DNA from: Chloroflexota bacterium
Lineage (GTDB): Bacteria; Chloroflexota; Anaerolineae; Aggregatilineales; J027
Direction: 5' to 3'
Assembly: GCA_003697365.1 (NCBI GenBank)
Contig: RFGP01000157.1
Span: 1-36,596, forward strand
Length of the DNA stretch: 36,596 nucleotides
Under the pieces are notes generated by a model. It ran no database searches and was not told the origin of the DNA. It worked only from the letters and a program-made list of their open reading frames with translations. The position numbers and the translations under genes were made by a program. Within the stretch, counting starts at the first letter, position 1, and every line of letters begins with the position of its first letter. Positions 27,533 through 34,892 of this stretch are shown one piece after another.

Positions 27533-28527
27533 AGCGATAATGCTTCAATGCGCACGCCGTCTGCGTGGGGCTTAAATGGCAACACGCGGCGGCTTTTTTT
27601 TGTGAAAATATCTTCCAACGTTGCCTGCTGTTCAGGAGCAGAGAGGACAATGGCACAATCACCGCCCCCTGCCCCTGAAAGTTTAGCACCATAAGCACCG
27701 TGCATCTTGGCAGTGAAGACAATATCCGCTAGAGCTTGTGTATCGACACCAAGCGCATGTAATAAACCATGCTGAATATACATCAGCTCGCCTAATGTTG
27801 GCCAGTCTTGTGCTTCTATGGCAGATTTGCCACGCTCAACAACATTGAGCATCGCATGAATAATAGGCTCAATAATAGCAGGGTATTGATGATAACGTGC
27901 TTGAACTTGCTTAACCAAGTTCACCGTGCCCGCTTTGGCTTCACTATAAACTAAGAGAAGCGGCAATGCATCAACGGATAACTGAACCACTCGACGCGGC
28001 ACTCGGTTGACGTAGTAAATAGTGCCCCCAAATATTGCAGTGGCGAGGTCTGCTCCTGAACCTAATGTTTGTACGCGCTGAATTGCCTGAAGCCCCATCT
28101 CAAAAAGCGTCATACGATCAAGATTAGAAGAAAATATTTGAGATAACGCATATAAAGTTGCCGCTACGACAGCAGATGAACTCCCCAATCCAAGCTCTGC
28201 ACCAAAATCACTTTGAGTGCGAACCGAAAAACACCCATGCAATGGCATTTGCTCATGAAATAGGCGAAAACAACTCTCAATAAAGCTGCTTTTGCCTGTA
28301 TACGTTTCTCGGTTCAGTACTTCTGCCAGAGGAGACTCCCAATGTTCTAAGCCAATATCAGGTGCATGAATTTTTAGTTTGGCTTCTGCTTCAGAGTCAT
28401 AGGTTAAACGCAATCTAAGCCGAGAGTCTACTGCCGTCAACAAAGCGTGACCATCAAACACAACGGCGTGCTCGCCTAATAAGAATAGTTTTCCCGGCGC
28501 TGAAACTGTGACTTGGCGCTTTACCAT
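27529..28527 (-). CDS. mvk: Mevalonate kinase (GHMP kinase family)
   Basis: A 332-residue cytosolic kinase phosphorylating mevalonate on the way to isoprenoids. The three GHMP motifs are present: APGKLFLLGEHAVV at the N-terminus, the ATP loop ELGLGSSSAVVAA and the C-terminal LSGAGGGDCAIVL. LGSGADLATAIFGG carries the Asp of the active site. The ORF track begins at 28608, but MVKRQVTVSAPGK at 28527 fits the family, and the ATG overlaps the upstream regulator's stop as ATGGTAA, implying translational coupling. It converges with gltB and overlaps its stop codon by 4 nt. Other mevalonate-pathway genes are not in the window. Phosphomevalonate kinase is the main alternative but the motif set favours mevalonate kinase. 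Confidence 0.88.
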   Translation of the reverse strand: MVKRQVTVSAPGKLFLLGEHAVVFDGHALLTAVDSRLRLRLTYDSEAEAKLKIHAPDIGLEHWESPLAEVLNRETYTGKSSFIESCFRLFHEQMPLHGCFSVRTQSDFGAELGLGSSSAVVAATLYALSQIFSSNLDRMTLFEMGLQAIQRVQTLGSGADLATAIFGGTIYYVNRVPRRVVQLSVDALPLLLVYSEAKAGTVNLVKQVQARYHQYPAIIEPIIHAMLNVVERGKSAIEAQDWPTLGELMYIQHGLLHALGVDTQALADIVFTAKMHGAYGAKLSGAGGGDCAIVLSAPEQQATLEDIFTKKSRRVLPFKPHADGVRIEALSL

Positions 28528-29210
28528 CCTGCGATCTCCTGTAACTCTTCTGGATCGTGTAATAAGAAGCGACGACCGTCTAAGCCTATAAAGCCTTCTT
28601 CTTCCCATTCCCGCAGGACTTTACGAAGATAATCTGTATCTAAACTCAATGCACGGGCAATACGTTCTAGGCTAAAATTGGTGCTGATAAGTCCTGTCCG
28701 AAATGTACCATCATCTTTTTCAGCTAGAAACAGTAACAATGAAGCAATACGCGCTGGGGTATTGTGAGCTGCAATCTCACGAACCTGTAAGTTTAGTTTG
28801 CGTAGTCGTCGGCTCAATTGAACCAAAATTTCCAGCGCAATTGAGGGATGAGTATCGAGATACTGAAAAAAAATATCACTATCCAAAGCAATGAGGACAG
28901 TATCTTCTTTTGCAACTCCACTGGCTAGGCGTGGTTGATGACTAATAGTTGAAAGTTCTCCGATAAGATGGCCGGGCATGACTGTTTCAAGAGTCAAGTG
29001 CTCCCCATCATCATAACGACGAATAATCTGCACAGCGCCAGATTCTACTAGATAAATTGTTGTCGCCATGTCATCTTGTTTGAAAAGATAATCGCCCGCA
29101 GCCACATGAACCAATCGGCATTGTGCAGCCAACTCTTCCAGAGCTTCAGCAGGAAGACTATTAAACAAATTAAGTTTTTCGAGCTTTTCGCGGGTAACTT
29201 TAGCATCCAT
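28521..29210 (-). CDS. Crp/Fnr-type transcriptional regulator
   Basis: A 229-residue cytosolic regulator. Residues about 10-125 form a cyclic-nucleotide-binding-like beta barrel (FNSLPAEALEELA, AAGDYLFKQDDMATTIYLVESGAVQII, PGHLIGELSTISHQPRLASGVA). A long dimer helix (LEILVQLSRRLRKLNLQVREIAAH) links to a C-terminal winged HTH with NFSLERIARALSLDTDYLRKVLREWEEEGFI. There are no clustered N-terminal cysteines for an Fnr iron-sulfur cluster; PGHLIGELS lacks the full cAMP-binding Arg-Ser pair in its usual context, so the ligand is uncertain. The ORF track starts at 29279; MDAKVTREKL at 29210 with GAAGGAT upstream is preferred. The stop overlaps the mevalonate kinase start. Confidence 0.85.
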   Translation of the reverse strand: MDAKVTREKLEKLNLFNSLPAEALEELAAQCRLVHVAAGDYLFKQDDMATTIYLVESGAVQIIRRYDDGEHLTLETVMPGHLIGELSTISHQPRLASGVAKEDTVLIALDSDIFFQYLDTHPSIALEILVQLSRRLRKLNLQVREIAAHNTPARIASLLLFLAEKDDGTFRTGLISTNFSLERIARALSLDTDYLRKVLREWEEEGFIGLDGRRFLLHDPEELQEIAGW

Positions 29211-29279
29211 ACTAGAACGATCCTTCACTTTAAGACCCTTTCCTTCTATTATTATGATAAAGCAAGACGAAAGATACAC

Positions 29280-29744
29280 ATGAGCAAACCAATCTTCACA
29301 ATCCCCTCACGAAATGAACGCCATATTTATTGGGCTGTTTTCTATGGCGTAATTATCTTAATATGGCTCTCTACTGAAAGCACTTATATGCCGCTCACTG
29401 TACTTTTGGGTGCGGGCTTGGCTTTTGGTGTTTTGATGTTAGCTATCTTATACCGTTTTGGTGGTATATCATTATCTCTGCAACAGTTTTTAATAGGCGC
29501 TTCATTATTTGGTGCGCTTGTGGGGGCAATGGCTGTGCCCAGTACTTTTCTTTTAATGTTATTCAAAAATGTACAACATTCTCACTATTATGCGCCTGAC
29601 TTTCCTAACACCACAATATTAGATTTGTGGCAGCGCCTTCCATTTTGGACAGTTGCAGGAACACTGCTGGGTTTAGGTTGGGCATTATGGATCATAGCCA
29701 CCTATATTGATAGAGAAGATGAAAATGCATCTATCCCGTCGTGA
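29280..29744 (+). CDS. Four-helix membrane protein of unknown function
   Basis: A 154-residue protein with about four hydrophobic helices (roughly residues 17-29, 33-55, 63-86 and 122-145) and polar ends. It was not recognised as a named family. The ORF track starts at 29076, inside the divergent regulator gene; ATG at 29280 (MSKPIFTIPSRN) is chosen as the start just past the divergent promoter gap of 70 nt. The stop is TGA. The coding sequence overlaps the start of the following Tat-exported YkuD-like gene by 20 nt, so the two are co-translated and may work together at the cell envelope. Confidence 0.72.
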   Translation: MSKPIFTIPSRNERHIYWAVFYGVIILIWLSTESTYMPLTVLLGAGLAFGVLMLAILYRFGGISLSLQQFLIGASLFGALVGAMAVPSTFLLMLFKNVQHSHYYAPDFPNTTILDLWQRLPFWTVAGTLLGLGWALWIIATYIDREDENASIPS

Positions 29745-30561
29745 TTTTTTAAAACTCATTGGTGTTTCAATCAGCAGTGCGTGGGTATATGGCATAGGCT
29801 TTGATGATATACTTCCCTTATCTATGGGTCGCCTTTTTGCCCCCACACATCTGCGCCAATTTCCTAATGAACACAGTCCGAGTATAAAGTTACTATGGCC
29901 AGATAGCACCCACCCCATATTGAATATTGCAGGTGATTGGATACGCATTCAAGAAGGGTACATTCCTAAGACGGCGATTCAACCAATGTTTGCACCAACC
30001 GAACCTTCTCCTACGACGATAGAACACCCTATATGGGTAGAAGTTGTTGCGCCTTCTGTTGCGCTACACTCTTATGCAGATGCAGATGCGCCTATTCGAT
30101 TCAATATTGGACACGGTGGATTGCTATACATCGAACACAGCCTATGCAACGATCATGGTCAATGGTGGCTGCGCTCTACTCAAGGCTGGCTACAAGCAAG
30201 CTGCGTTCAAATAATTAATCTACCGCACGGCAAAGCAGACTTTGACATTGAGCTCATCATTTCTCCTCAACAGAACAATATTCATGTTATATATGGCAAC
30301 CATACTATAGTATTAGAAGCCTGTTTTCCTAAAACCCCTATACAAGGGCAAACATTACAACTTTGCCCACTCAATTCAAAGCATCTATGGGCTATGAAAT
30401 TGGGCGATAAAACATCGCTTTATGGCACATTTGAACACAATACTTTCAGTAAGTTAAGAACTTCACCAGACCATTGTGTAGAATTATCAGCAGTCGCAGC
30501 AAGGTGGCTATATTACCAAGCCTTGCGGGCACAAAATATCAAAATTGAACTATTGACGTAA
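29725..30561 (+). CDS. Tat-exported protein with divergent YkuD (L,D-transpeptidase-like) domain
   Basis: A 278-residue protein with a twin-arginine signal (LSRRDFLKLIGVSISSAW) at the very N-terminus. The middle has SH3-like beta stretches (GDWIRIQEGYIPKTAIQ, GQWWLRSTQGWLQASCVQII). The C-terminal 120 residues fit a YkuD catalytic domain: beta repeats (DFDIELIISPQQNNIHVIYGN), YGTFEHNTFSKL, then SPDHCVELSAVAARWLYYQ. In active L,D-transpeptidases the signature is SHGCxN; here Cys251 is kept but the preceding His-Gly is replaced (DHC) and Asn by Glu, so the protein may be inactive or have altered chemistry. The ORF track uses TTG at 29707; ATG at 29725 has GAGAAG 6 nt upstream. ATG 29719 is possible. 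Confidence 0.65.
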   Translation: MHLSRRDFLKLIGVSISSAWVYGIGFDDILPLSMGRLFAPTHLRQFPNEHSPSIKLLWPDSTHPILNIAGDWIRIQEGYIPKTAIQPMFAPTEPSPTTIEHPIWVEVVAPSVALHSYADADAPIRFNIGHGGLLYIEHSLCNDHGQWWLRSTQGWLQASCVQIINLPHGKADFDIELIISPQQNNIHVIYGNHTIVLEACFPKTPIQGQTLQLCPLNSKHLWAMKLGDKTSLYGTFEHNTFSKLRTSPDHCVELSAVAARWLYYQALRAQNIKIELLT

Positions 30562-30584
30562 TAACTTATGGCTTTCACCCTATC

Positions 30585-30590
30585 TATAAT
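30585..30590 (+). promoter_or_regulatory. Possible -10 element ahead of the CcdA-thioredoxin gene
   Basis: A consensus TATAAT hexamer 40 nt ahead of the GTG start. The -35 region at the right distance (TAACTT) is poor, so this is a weak call. Confidence 0.3.
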
Positions 30591-30630
30591 CTAAAGCATA
30601 GTTATCAACAAGACACGAGGTAAGGCAAAC

Positions 30631-32754
30631 GTGGAAGCAGAAAACCTGAGTATAGGACTAGCATTTTTAGCAGGCTTGGTCTCATTTATCTCACCATGTG
30701 TGTTACCGCTTGTCCCTGCGTACATTGGTTATATGGGGGGACGGGCAACAAATGAAGCCTCTAAAAGCGCTCAACAAAAATTCACTACATTTATTCATGG
30801 CATATTTTTTGTCTTGGGCTTTACATCATTCTTTGTCGGATTTGGGTTGCTTACATCAGCGGCATCATCATTTTTGAACACCATCGGAGTGGACATTCCT
30901 ACATTACTCGTCCGACTAGGTGGTGTAGCAGTTATCTTTTTTGGTTTGTACGTCATGCGAGCACTAGACCCAATTTTTAGCGCTCTATTACGCCTTACAG
31001 ACAAATGGAAAACAGAATTCTTGCCCGCCTTGCTCTTTTCAATTATTGTTGGTGGGTTATTATTCCTATACCTATTTTGGGCTTTTGGGGGTAGCTTTAG
31101 CAACAATTTTAGCACTTGGGAATCGCAACGACCCGCCATGTGGGCAGCGGTGTTATGGCTAGTCTTACTAGCATTATTCCGCAAGCCTCTCAATGAAGCG
31201 ACCAGTTTAGGTGATTTCTGGCATCGCGTCATCGAAACCCTACAAATGGCCCTCACTAGCGATACACGTCGAATGCAAGTGGCTGGGAAAAATAATAGCT
31301 ACGGCGCATCTTATAGTCTTGGCTTAGTATTTTCTGCAGGTTGGACTCCATGCATAGGCCCTGTTTATGCTGCTGTCTTAGCACTCGCTGCTGATGCCAC
31401 CACAGGAAGTTCACTCTTCACCGCAGGTATATTACTCACCGCATACTCAATGGGATTAGGCGTTCCGTTCCTGTTAACGGCTCTCGCCTTCAATCAGTCT
31501 ACAAGTGTGATGAAACGCCTAAAGCGCAACATGCGCAAAGTTGAACTTGTAAGCGGTATGTTATTACTTGTCATTGGTGTGTTGATTATGTCTGGCGGGC
31601 TTACGAACTTGAGTGCTAGTTTTGCCAGCGATGGCGCAGTCGCAGACTTCTCGTTCCGCCTAGAGGCTTGCACAGCTGGTGCATATGAAGGCCGTATTGA
31701 TCTAGAAACCTATCCAACCTGTATAGCAAAAGGTGTAGATAAACTCGAAGACTTATATATAGCTTCCGCTAAAACACAGAGCACCTATACGGGGCCATAT
31801 GTTTTTCAACCTGCCCCCGCTGATGCAAAAGAGGGACTGCTAGTTGGTGACATAGCGCCCAATTTCACGCTCACAACACTTTCAGGGGAAACAGTATCGC
31901 TAGCAGATTATCGTGGACAAGCTGTGTTAATCAATTTCTGGGCAACATGGTGTGGCCCTTGCCGACGCGAAATGCCTGACTTTAATAGCATTTATGCTGC
32001 TGAACAAGATCGGGGATTTGTGGTGCTCGCTATCAACCAAGAAGAAAGTGCTGAACAAGCTCAAGCCTTCGCAGAAGAGTTTGAAGTCTCTTTTCCAATA
32101 TTACTAGATGAAAGTGGAGAAGTTGGACAATTATATCAAGTGCGGGGTTTGCCCACCTCTTACCTCATTGACGGTAATGGCATCATTCGAGCCTTTCATC
32201 CCGGCCTTTTGGCTGCTGCTGATTTATACGAAGACTTGGCACAGTTTATCCCCACTACAGAACCTTTTGCCTTCCAAAATCCGCCAGCTGACGCAATCGA
32301 AGGACTAGAAATAGGGAATGTAGCACCTAACTTCACACTCACAACACTTTCAGGGGAAACAGTATCGCTAGCAGATTATCGCGGACAGGCTGTATTGATC
32401 AATTTTTGGGCAACATGGTGTGGCCCTTGCTTGAGGGAGATGCAAAACTTCAATACGGTTTACTTGAATGAAAAAGAACGCGGTTTCACAATTCTTGCAA
32501 TTAATTTAGAAGAAAGTGTTGAGCAAGCTCAAGCCTTCGCAGAAGAATGGAATATCGCCTTTCCTATTCTCCTAGACGAACAAGGCGATATTTCACAAGT
32601 TTATCAAGTGCGAGGGCTACCCACTAGCTACCTTATCGATGGGCATGGGATTGTGCGAGCTGTTCATGCAGGAATTTTGACTACAAATACGCTTTATGAA
32701 GATTTAGCCCAATTTGAGCGCGGCAACAATACAGAAAATAATGTTCAATCCTAA
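30631..32754 (+). CDS. CcdA-type transmembrane electron carrier fused to two TlpA-like thioredoxin domains
   Basis: A 707-residue membrane protein. Residues 1 to about 330 are a CcdA/DsbD-type core with cysteine motifs SPCVLPLVPAYIGYMGG and AGWTPCIGPVYAA, which pass electrons from cytosolic thioredoxin to the outside. A linker with two Cys leads to two tandem TlpA/ResA-like domains, each with NFTLTTLSGETVSLADYRG, WATWCGPC and a cis-Pro segment (GLPTSYLID). The domains share a 44-nt identical stretch, so the duplication is recent or maintained by gene conversion. The start is GTG at 30631 with CGAGGTAAGG upstream. The ccdA-resA function in cytochrome c maturation or thiol reduction of exported proteins is likely. 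It overlaps the next thioredoxin gene by 14 nt. Confidence 0.9.
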   Translation: MEAENLSIGLAFLAGLVSFISPCVLPLVPAYIGYMGGRATNEASKSAQQKFTTFIHGIFFVLGFTSFFVGFGLLTSAASSFLNTIGVDIPTLLVRLGGVAVIFFGLYVMRALDPIFSALLRLTDKWKTEFLPALLFSIIVGGLLFLYLFWAFGGSFSNNFSTWESQRPAMWAAVLWLVLLALFRKPLNEATSLGDFWHRVIETLQMALTSDTRRMQVAGKNNSYGASYSLGLVFSAGWTPCIGPVYAAVLALAADATTGSSLFTAGILLTAYSMGLGVPFLLTALAFNQSTSVMKRLKRNMRKVELVSGMLLLVIGVLIMSGGLTNLSASFASDGAVADFSFRLEACTAGAYEGRIDLETYPTCIAKGVDKLEDLYIASAKTQSTYTGPYVFQPAPADAKEGLLVGDIAPNFTLTTLSGETVSLADYRGQAVLINFWATWCGPCRREMPDFNSIYAAEQDRGFVVLAINQEESAEQAQAFAEEFEVSFPILLDESGEVGQLYQVRGLPTSYLIDGNGIIRAFHPGLLAAADLYEDLAQFIPTTEPFAFQNPPADAIEGLEIGNVAPNFTLTTLSGETVSLADYRGQAVLINFWATWCGPCLREMQNFNTVYLNEKERGFTILAINLEESVEQAQAFAEEWNIAFPILLDEQGDISQVYQVRGLPTSYLIDGHGIVRAVHAGILTTNTLYEDLAQFERGNNTENNVQS
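31870..31913 (+). repeat. 44-nt direct repeat, copy 1 (first thioredoxin domain)
   Basis: Exactly repeated at 32338-32381, 468 nt (156 codons) downstream, within the second thioredoxin domain of the same gene. Flanking sequence is also similar but with synonymous and amino-acid differences. Confidence 0.9.
32338..32381 (+). repeat. 44-nt direct repeat, copy 2 (second thioredoxin domain)
   Basis: Identical to 31870-31913. The in-frame spacing of 156 codons means recombination between copies would delete or add exactly one thioredoxin domain. Confidence 0.9.
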
Positions 32755-33280
32755 GAAGCACACACGGCTTCAAAATTTAGCGGCTCTAGGAGCAATATTC
32801 TCAGTCATAGCTGCTTTCGCTATTCTATGGCTTGCGGGCTTGCCAGATGTGCCACGTTTGGAGCGAGCCCCCGCATTTACTGCACTTACTATCGATGGGC
32901 AACGCCTACAAATTACTGAACAGCCTAATCAGCCTGTTGTGCTTAACTTTTGGGCAACATGGTGTGTGCCATGTGTGACAGAGATGCCACGCTTAGAAGC
33001 CGCTTATCGTCAATATCATATTCAAGACAACTTACTCATTGTTGGTATTAATGCCGCAGAAGATGAAGACACTGTGCGCGCATGGCTAGCAGAACGTGAT
33101 ATAACATTTCCTATTGTGCTGGATCAGTTTCGCGAGTTAGAACGTGCTTATCAAGTTGGCGGAACGTATCCGACCACAATTTTCATTGACAAAGGTGGTA
33201 ACATTGTGCGTGTGCATCGTGGCATATTAACAGAAAAAGCCTTAGCACAAAACTTGGCGAGCATCGGAGTAAAAAATTAA
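32741..33280 (+). CDS. Membrane-anchored TlpA/ResA-like thioredoxin
   Basis: A 179-residue protein with one N-terminal membrane anchor (about residues 12-32, LAALGAIFSVIAAFAILWLAG) and an extracytoplasmic thioredoxin fold. The active site is WATWCVPC, followed by the TlpA-type EMPRLEAAY, and a cis-Pro segment GGTYPTTIFIDKGG. It probably takes electrons from the CcdA core encoded just upstream and reduces disulfides in exported proteins such as apocytochrome c. The ORF track starts at 32714; ATG at 32741, 14 nt before the end of the previous gene, is preferred because the protein then begins with MFNPKKHTRLQN and the anchor. Confidence 0.88.
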   Translation: MFNPKKHTRLQNLAALGAIFSVIAAFAILWLAGLPDVPRLERAPAFTALTIDGQRLQITEQPNQPVVLNFWATWCVPCVTEMPRLEAAYRQYHIQDNLLIVGINAAEDEDTVRAWLAERDITFPIVLDQFRELERAYQVGGTYPTTIFIDKGGNIVRVHRGILTEKALAQNLASIGVKN

Positions 33281-33295
33281 AGGCAAATTTGTGTT

Positions 33296-34165
33296 ATGAA
33301 TCAAGAATCTATACAAGAAAAACTAAATGAACGTTTCCAAAAACAATTTGATCGCAATACAAAGCGCCGCCGTCTTCAATTACGTGTGCTTCAAAATTGG
33401 TGGTTGATTGCCGTGTTGATTTTAGGGATTTATGCAGGTCTTCCCATTGCTGCACCAGTGATGATGAAGGCAGGCATTACTCAACCCGCAGAGACCATCT
33501 ATAATATTTATGGCTTCGCTTGTCATCAATTCGCTTTTCGTTCAGTTTTCTTATTTGGTGAGCAAACATTTTATCCTAGAGAATCCGCACAATCTAACCT
33601 TACCTCTTTTGAAGCACGCGCTGCCCAATCTGAGCAATTTCGGGCAGAGTATAGTCGACAAAGCGGCATCCCCCTAGATGAATTAACCCCTGAGCGTTTA
33701 ACGAACGAACTCACCATTTGGAGTCCTGAATTACAGTTTGCAGCGCGGAACTTTGTGGGCGATGAACAAATGGGCTATAAAATAGCGCTTTGCCAACGTG
33801 ACATAGCGATATATCTAACGATGGTCATTGCAGGGGCCATATACGGCTTATTTTTGCGCCGTCGTTTGCGTCCTGTTCCCTTATGGTTATATGTTTTGCT
33901 AGGGCTGGGGCCGATTGCGCTTGATGGCTTTAGCCAACTTTTAGGTTATCCGCCGTTTGAACTGTGGGAACCAAGAGAGACAACACCATTCTTCCGTATT
34001 CTGACTGGGTCATTATTTGGCTTGATGAATGTGTGGTTAGCTTTCCCATATTTGAATGCTTCTATCCAAGAGAGCATCGAAAGTCTTTCGCGGCAACTTG
34101 AACAAGCCAAAGCAGAATTCCACGCTATGCTAGAGCGTACCAAAGCCGCCACACAAGAAAGCTAA
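33296..34165 (+). CDS. DUF2085 family membrane protein
   Basis: A 289-residue membrane protein with four to five helices. The family hallmarks are visible: YGFACHQFAFRS near residue 80, ALCQRDIAIYLTMVIAGAIYG and GLGPIALDGFSQLLGY followed by RETTPFFRILTGSLFGL. The conserved Cys-His and Cys-Gln-Arg-Asp elements suggest a metal or thiol site, but DUF2085 has no established function. An insertion of about 60 residues (EARAAQSEQF to FVGDEQMGY) separates the two Cys motifs, and a C-terminal coiled coil (SIESLSRQLEQAKAEFHAMLERTK) extends into the cytosol. It follows the membrane thioredoxin gene by 15 nt, so it belongs to the redox operon. Confidence 0.8.
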   Translation: MNQESIQEKLNERFQKQFDRNTKRRRLQLRVLQNWWLIAVLILGIYAGLPIAAPVMMKAGITQPAETIYNIYGFACHQFAFRSVFLFGEQTFYPRESAQSNLTSFEARAAQSEQFRAEYSRQSGIPLDELTPERLTNELTIWSPELQFAARNFVGDEQMGYKIALCQRDIAIYLTMVIAGAIYGLFLRRRLRPVPLWLYVLLGLGPIALDGFSQLLGYPPFELWEPRETTPFFRILTGSLFGLMNVWLAFPYLNASIQESIESLSRQLEQAKAEFHAMLERTKAATQES

Positions 34166-34172
34166 AATGCGC

Positions 34173-34205
34173 GAAGCGTGTTCTGAAAATACTAAAACAC
34201 GCTTC
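34173..34205. terminator. Hairpin between convergent genes, probable bidirectional terminator
   Basis: A 10-bp perfect stem GAAGCGTGTT / AACACGCTTC with a 13-nt loop, just past the DUF2085 stop and next to the stop of the minus-strand gene. Flanking T-tracts are weak on both strands. Confidence 0.55.
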
Positions 34206-34212
34206 ATTATAT

Positions 34213-34776
34213 TTATAACAAGTTATTTCTTAGATAATTAAAAGGCGCTGTAATATCAAAATAAAGCTCCAAAATATCTGCCTCATTATCACTTGTGCGC
34301 GGCATGACAGATAACACATCATAAAAAACGCCGTCTTCTTCAACCAACGCTTGCCTCTGCAGACGCAGCCCCATTACACTTAGAAGTGTATATTCTTCAG
34401 CCACAGCTACAACTTCCCATGCGCTACCGATTGAGCGCCCATCGCCACTATTAAAAATCGCGCGCAACATTCCTTCAACAAAAGCATGATGCATCGCTGC
34501 GAGATCGTGTTGCTCCAATTGAGAATAAACATAATCAAGCAACATGCGAACTTCTAAATCCATTGGGTTTGCTTCTAAAAGGTGTTCGCACATCTGCGCT
34601 ACCTCTTCAAAGCTCGTGGCACTGTTCGTTTGCCCCATCAACTTATGATAGGAGTAATGTGCAGTAGGCTCGTATATATCGCTTTCAACATAAGCCTGAC
34701 GCAAAACGACAAAATCCGCCTCTTCAGGATTTTCAAAAGCGGCTTGAGCTAGAGCTAAAAATTCTTCTCGGTTCAT
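34213..34776 (-). CDS. DUF4919-like protein
   Basis: A 187-residue soluble protein, mostly helical. It begins with a TPR-like helical half (LRQAYVESDIYEPTAHYSYHKLMG, ANPMDLEVRMLLDYVYSQLEQ). It ends with the segment NSGDGRSIGSAWEVVAVAEEYTLLSVMGLRLQRQALVEEDGVFYDVLSV and a final LYFDIT strand, an arrangement I recall from DUF4919 proteins. No signal peptide or catalytic motif is visible, and the function of that family is not established. The start ATG at 34776 has GAGGAAAA upstream. It separates the redox operon from the candidate selenoprotein gene, in the opposite orientation. Confidence 0.6.
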   Translation of the reverse strand: MNREEFLALAQAAFENPEEADFVVLRQAYVESDIYEPTAHYSYHKLMGQTNSATSFEEVAQMCEHLLEANPMDLEVRMLLDYVYSQLEQHDLAAMHHAFVEGMLRAIFNSGDGRSIGSAWEVVAVAEEYTLLSVMGLRLQRQALVEEDGVFYDVLSVMPRTSDNEADILELYFDITAPFNYLRNNLL

Positions 34777-34819
34777 TTATTTTCCTCTAAGCTAGATTGA
34801 TTATACTTTACCGATAACC

Positions 34820-34860
34820 GCGCCCAAAGCCCCCTGCTTTAGGCATGGGGAGTATGTCAA
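34820..34860 (+). mobile_element. Single-hairpin IS200/IS605-type end, apparent left/right chimera
   Basis: The left part (34820-34833) matches 1067-1080 exactly over 14 nt, and the right part (34838-34860) matches 1280-1302 exactly over 23 nt. The hairpin CCCCCTGC-TTTA-GGCATGGGG spans 34830-34850. It is as if the interior of the element at 1066-1302 had been deleted between its two similar hairpins. No transposase or TnpB lies nearby. The ORF track's start codon at 34845 is inside this repeat and is not the true start of the following gene. Confidence 0.55.
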
Positions 34861-34892
34861 ATACTAGCATATCGGAAAACAGGACAGTTGCC

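Noticed and set aside
29076-29279. N-terminal extension of the four-helix membrane protein ORF
   Set aside because: It lies antisense to the Crp-type gene; the ATG at 29280 is the sensible start.
34845-34892. ORF-track start of the thioredoxin N-terminal half
   Set aside because: The ATG lies inside the IS-type hairpin, and the first 16 residues are repeat-derived. ATG 34893 has a ribosome site.
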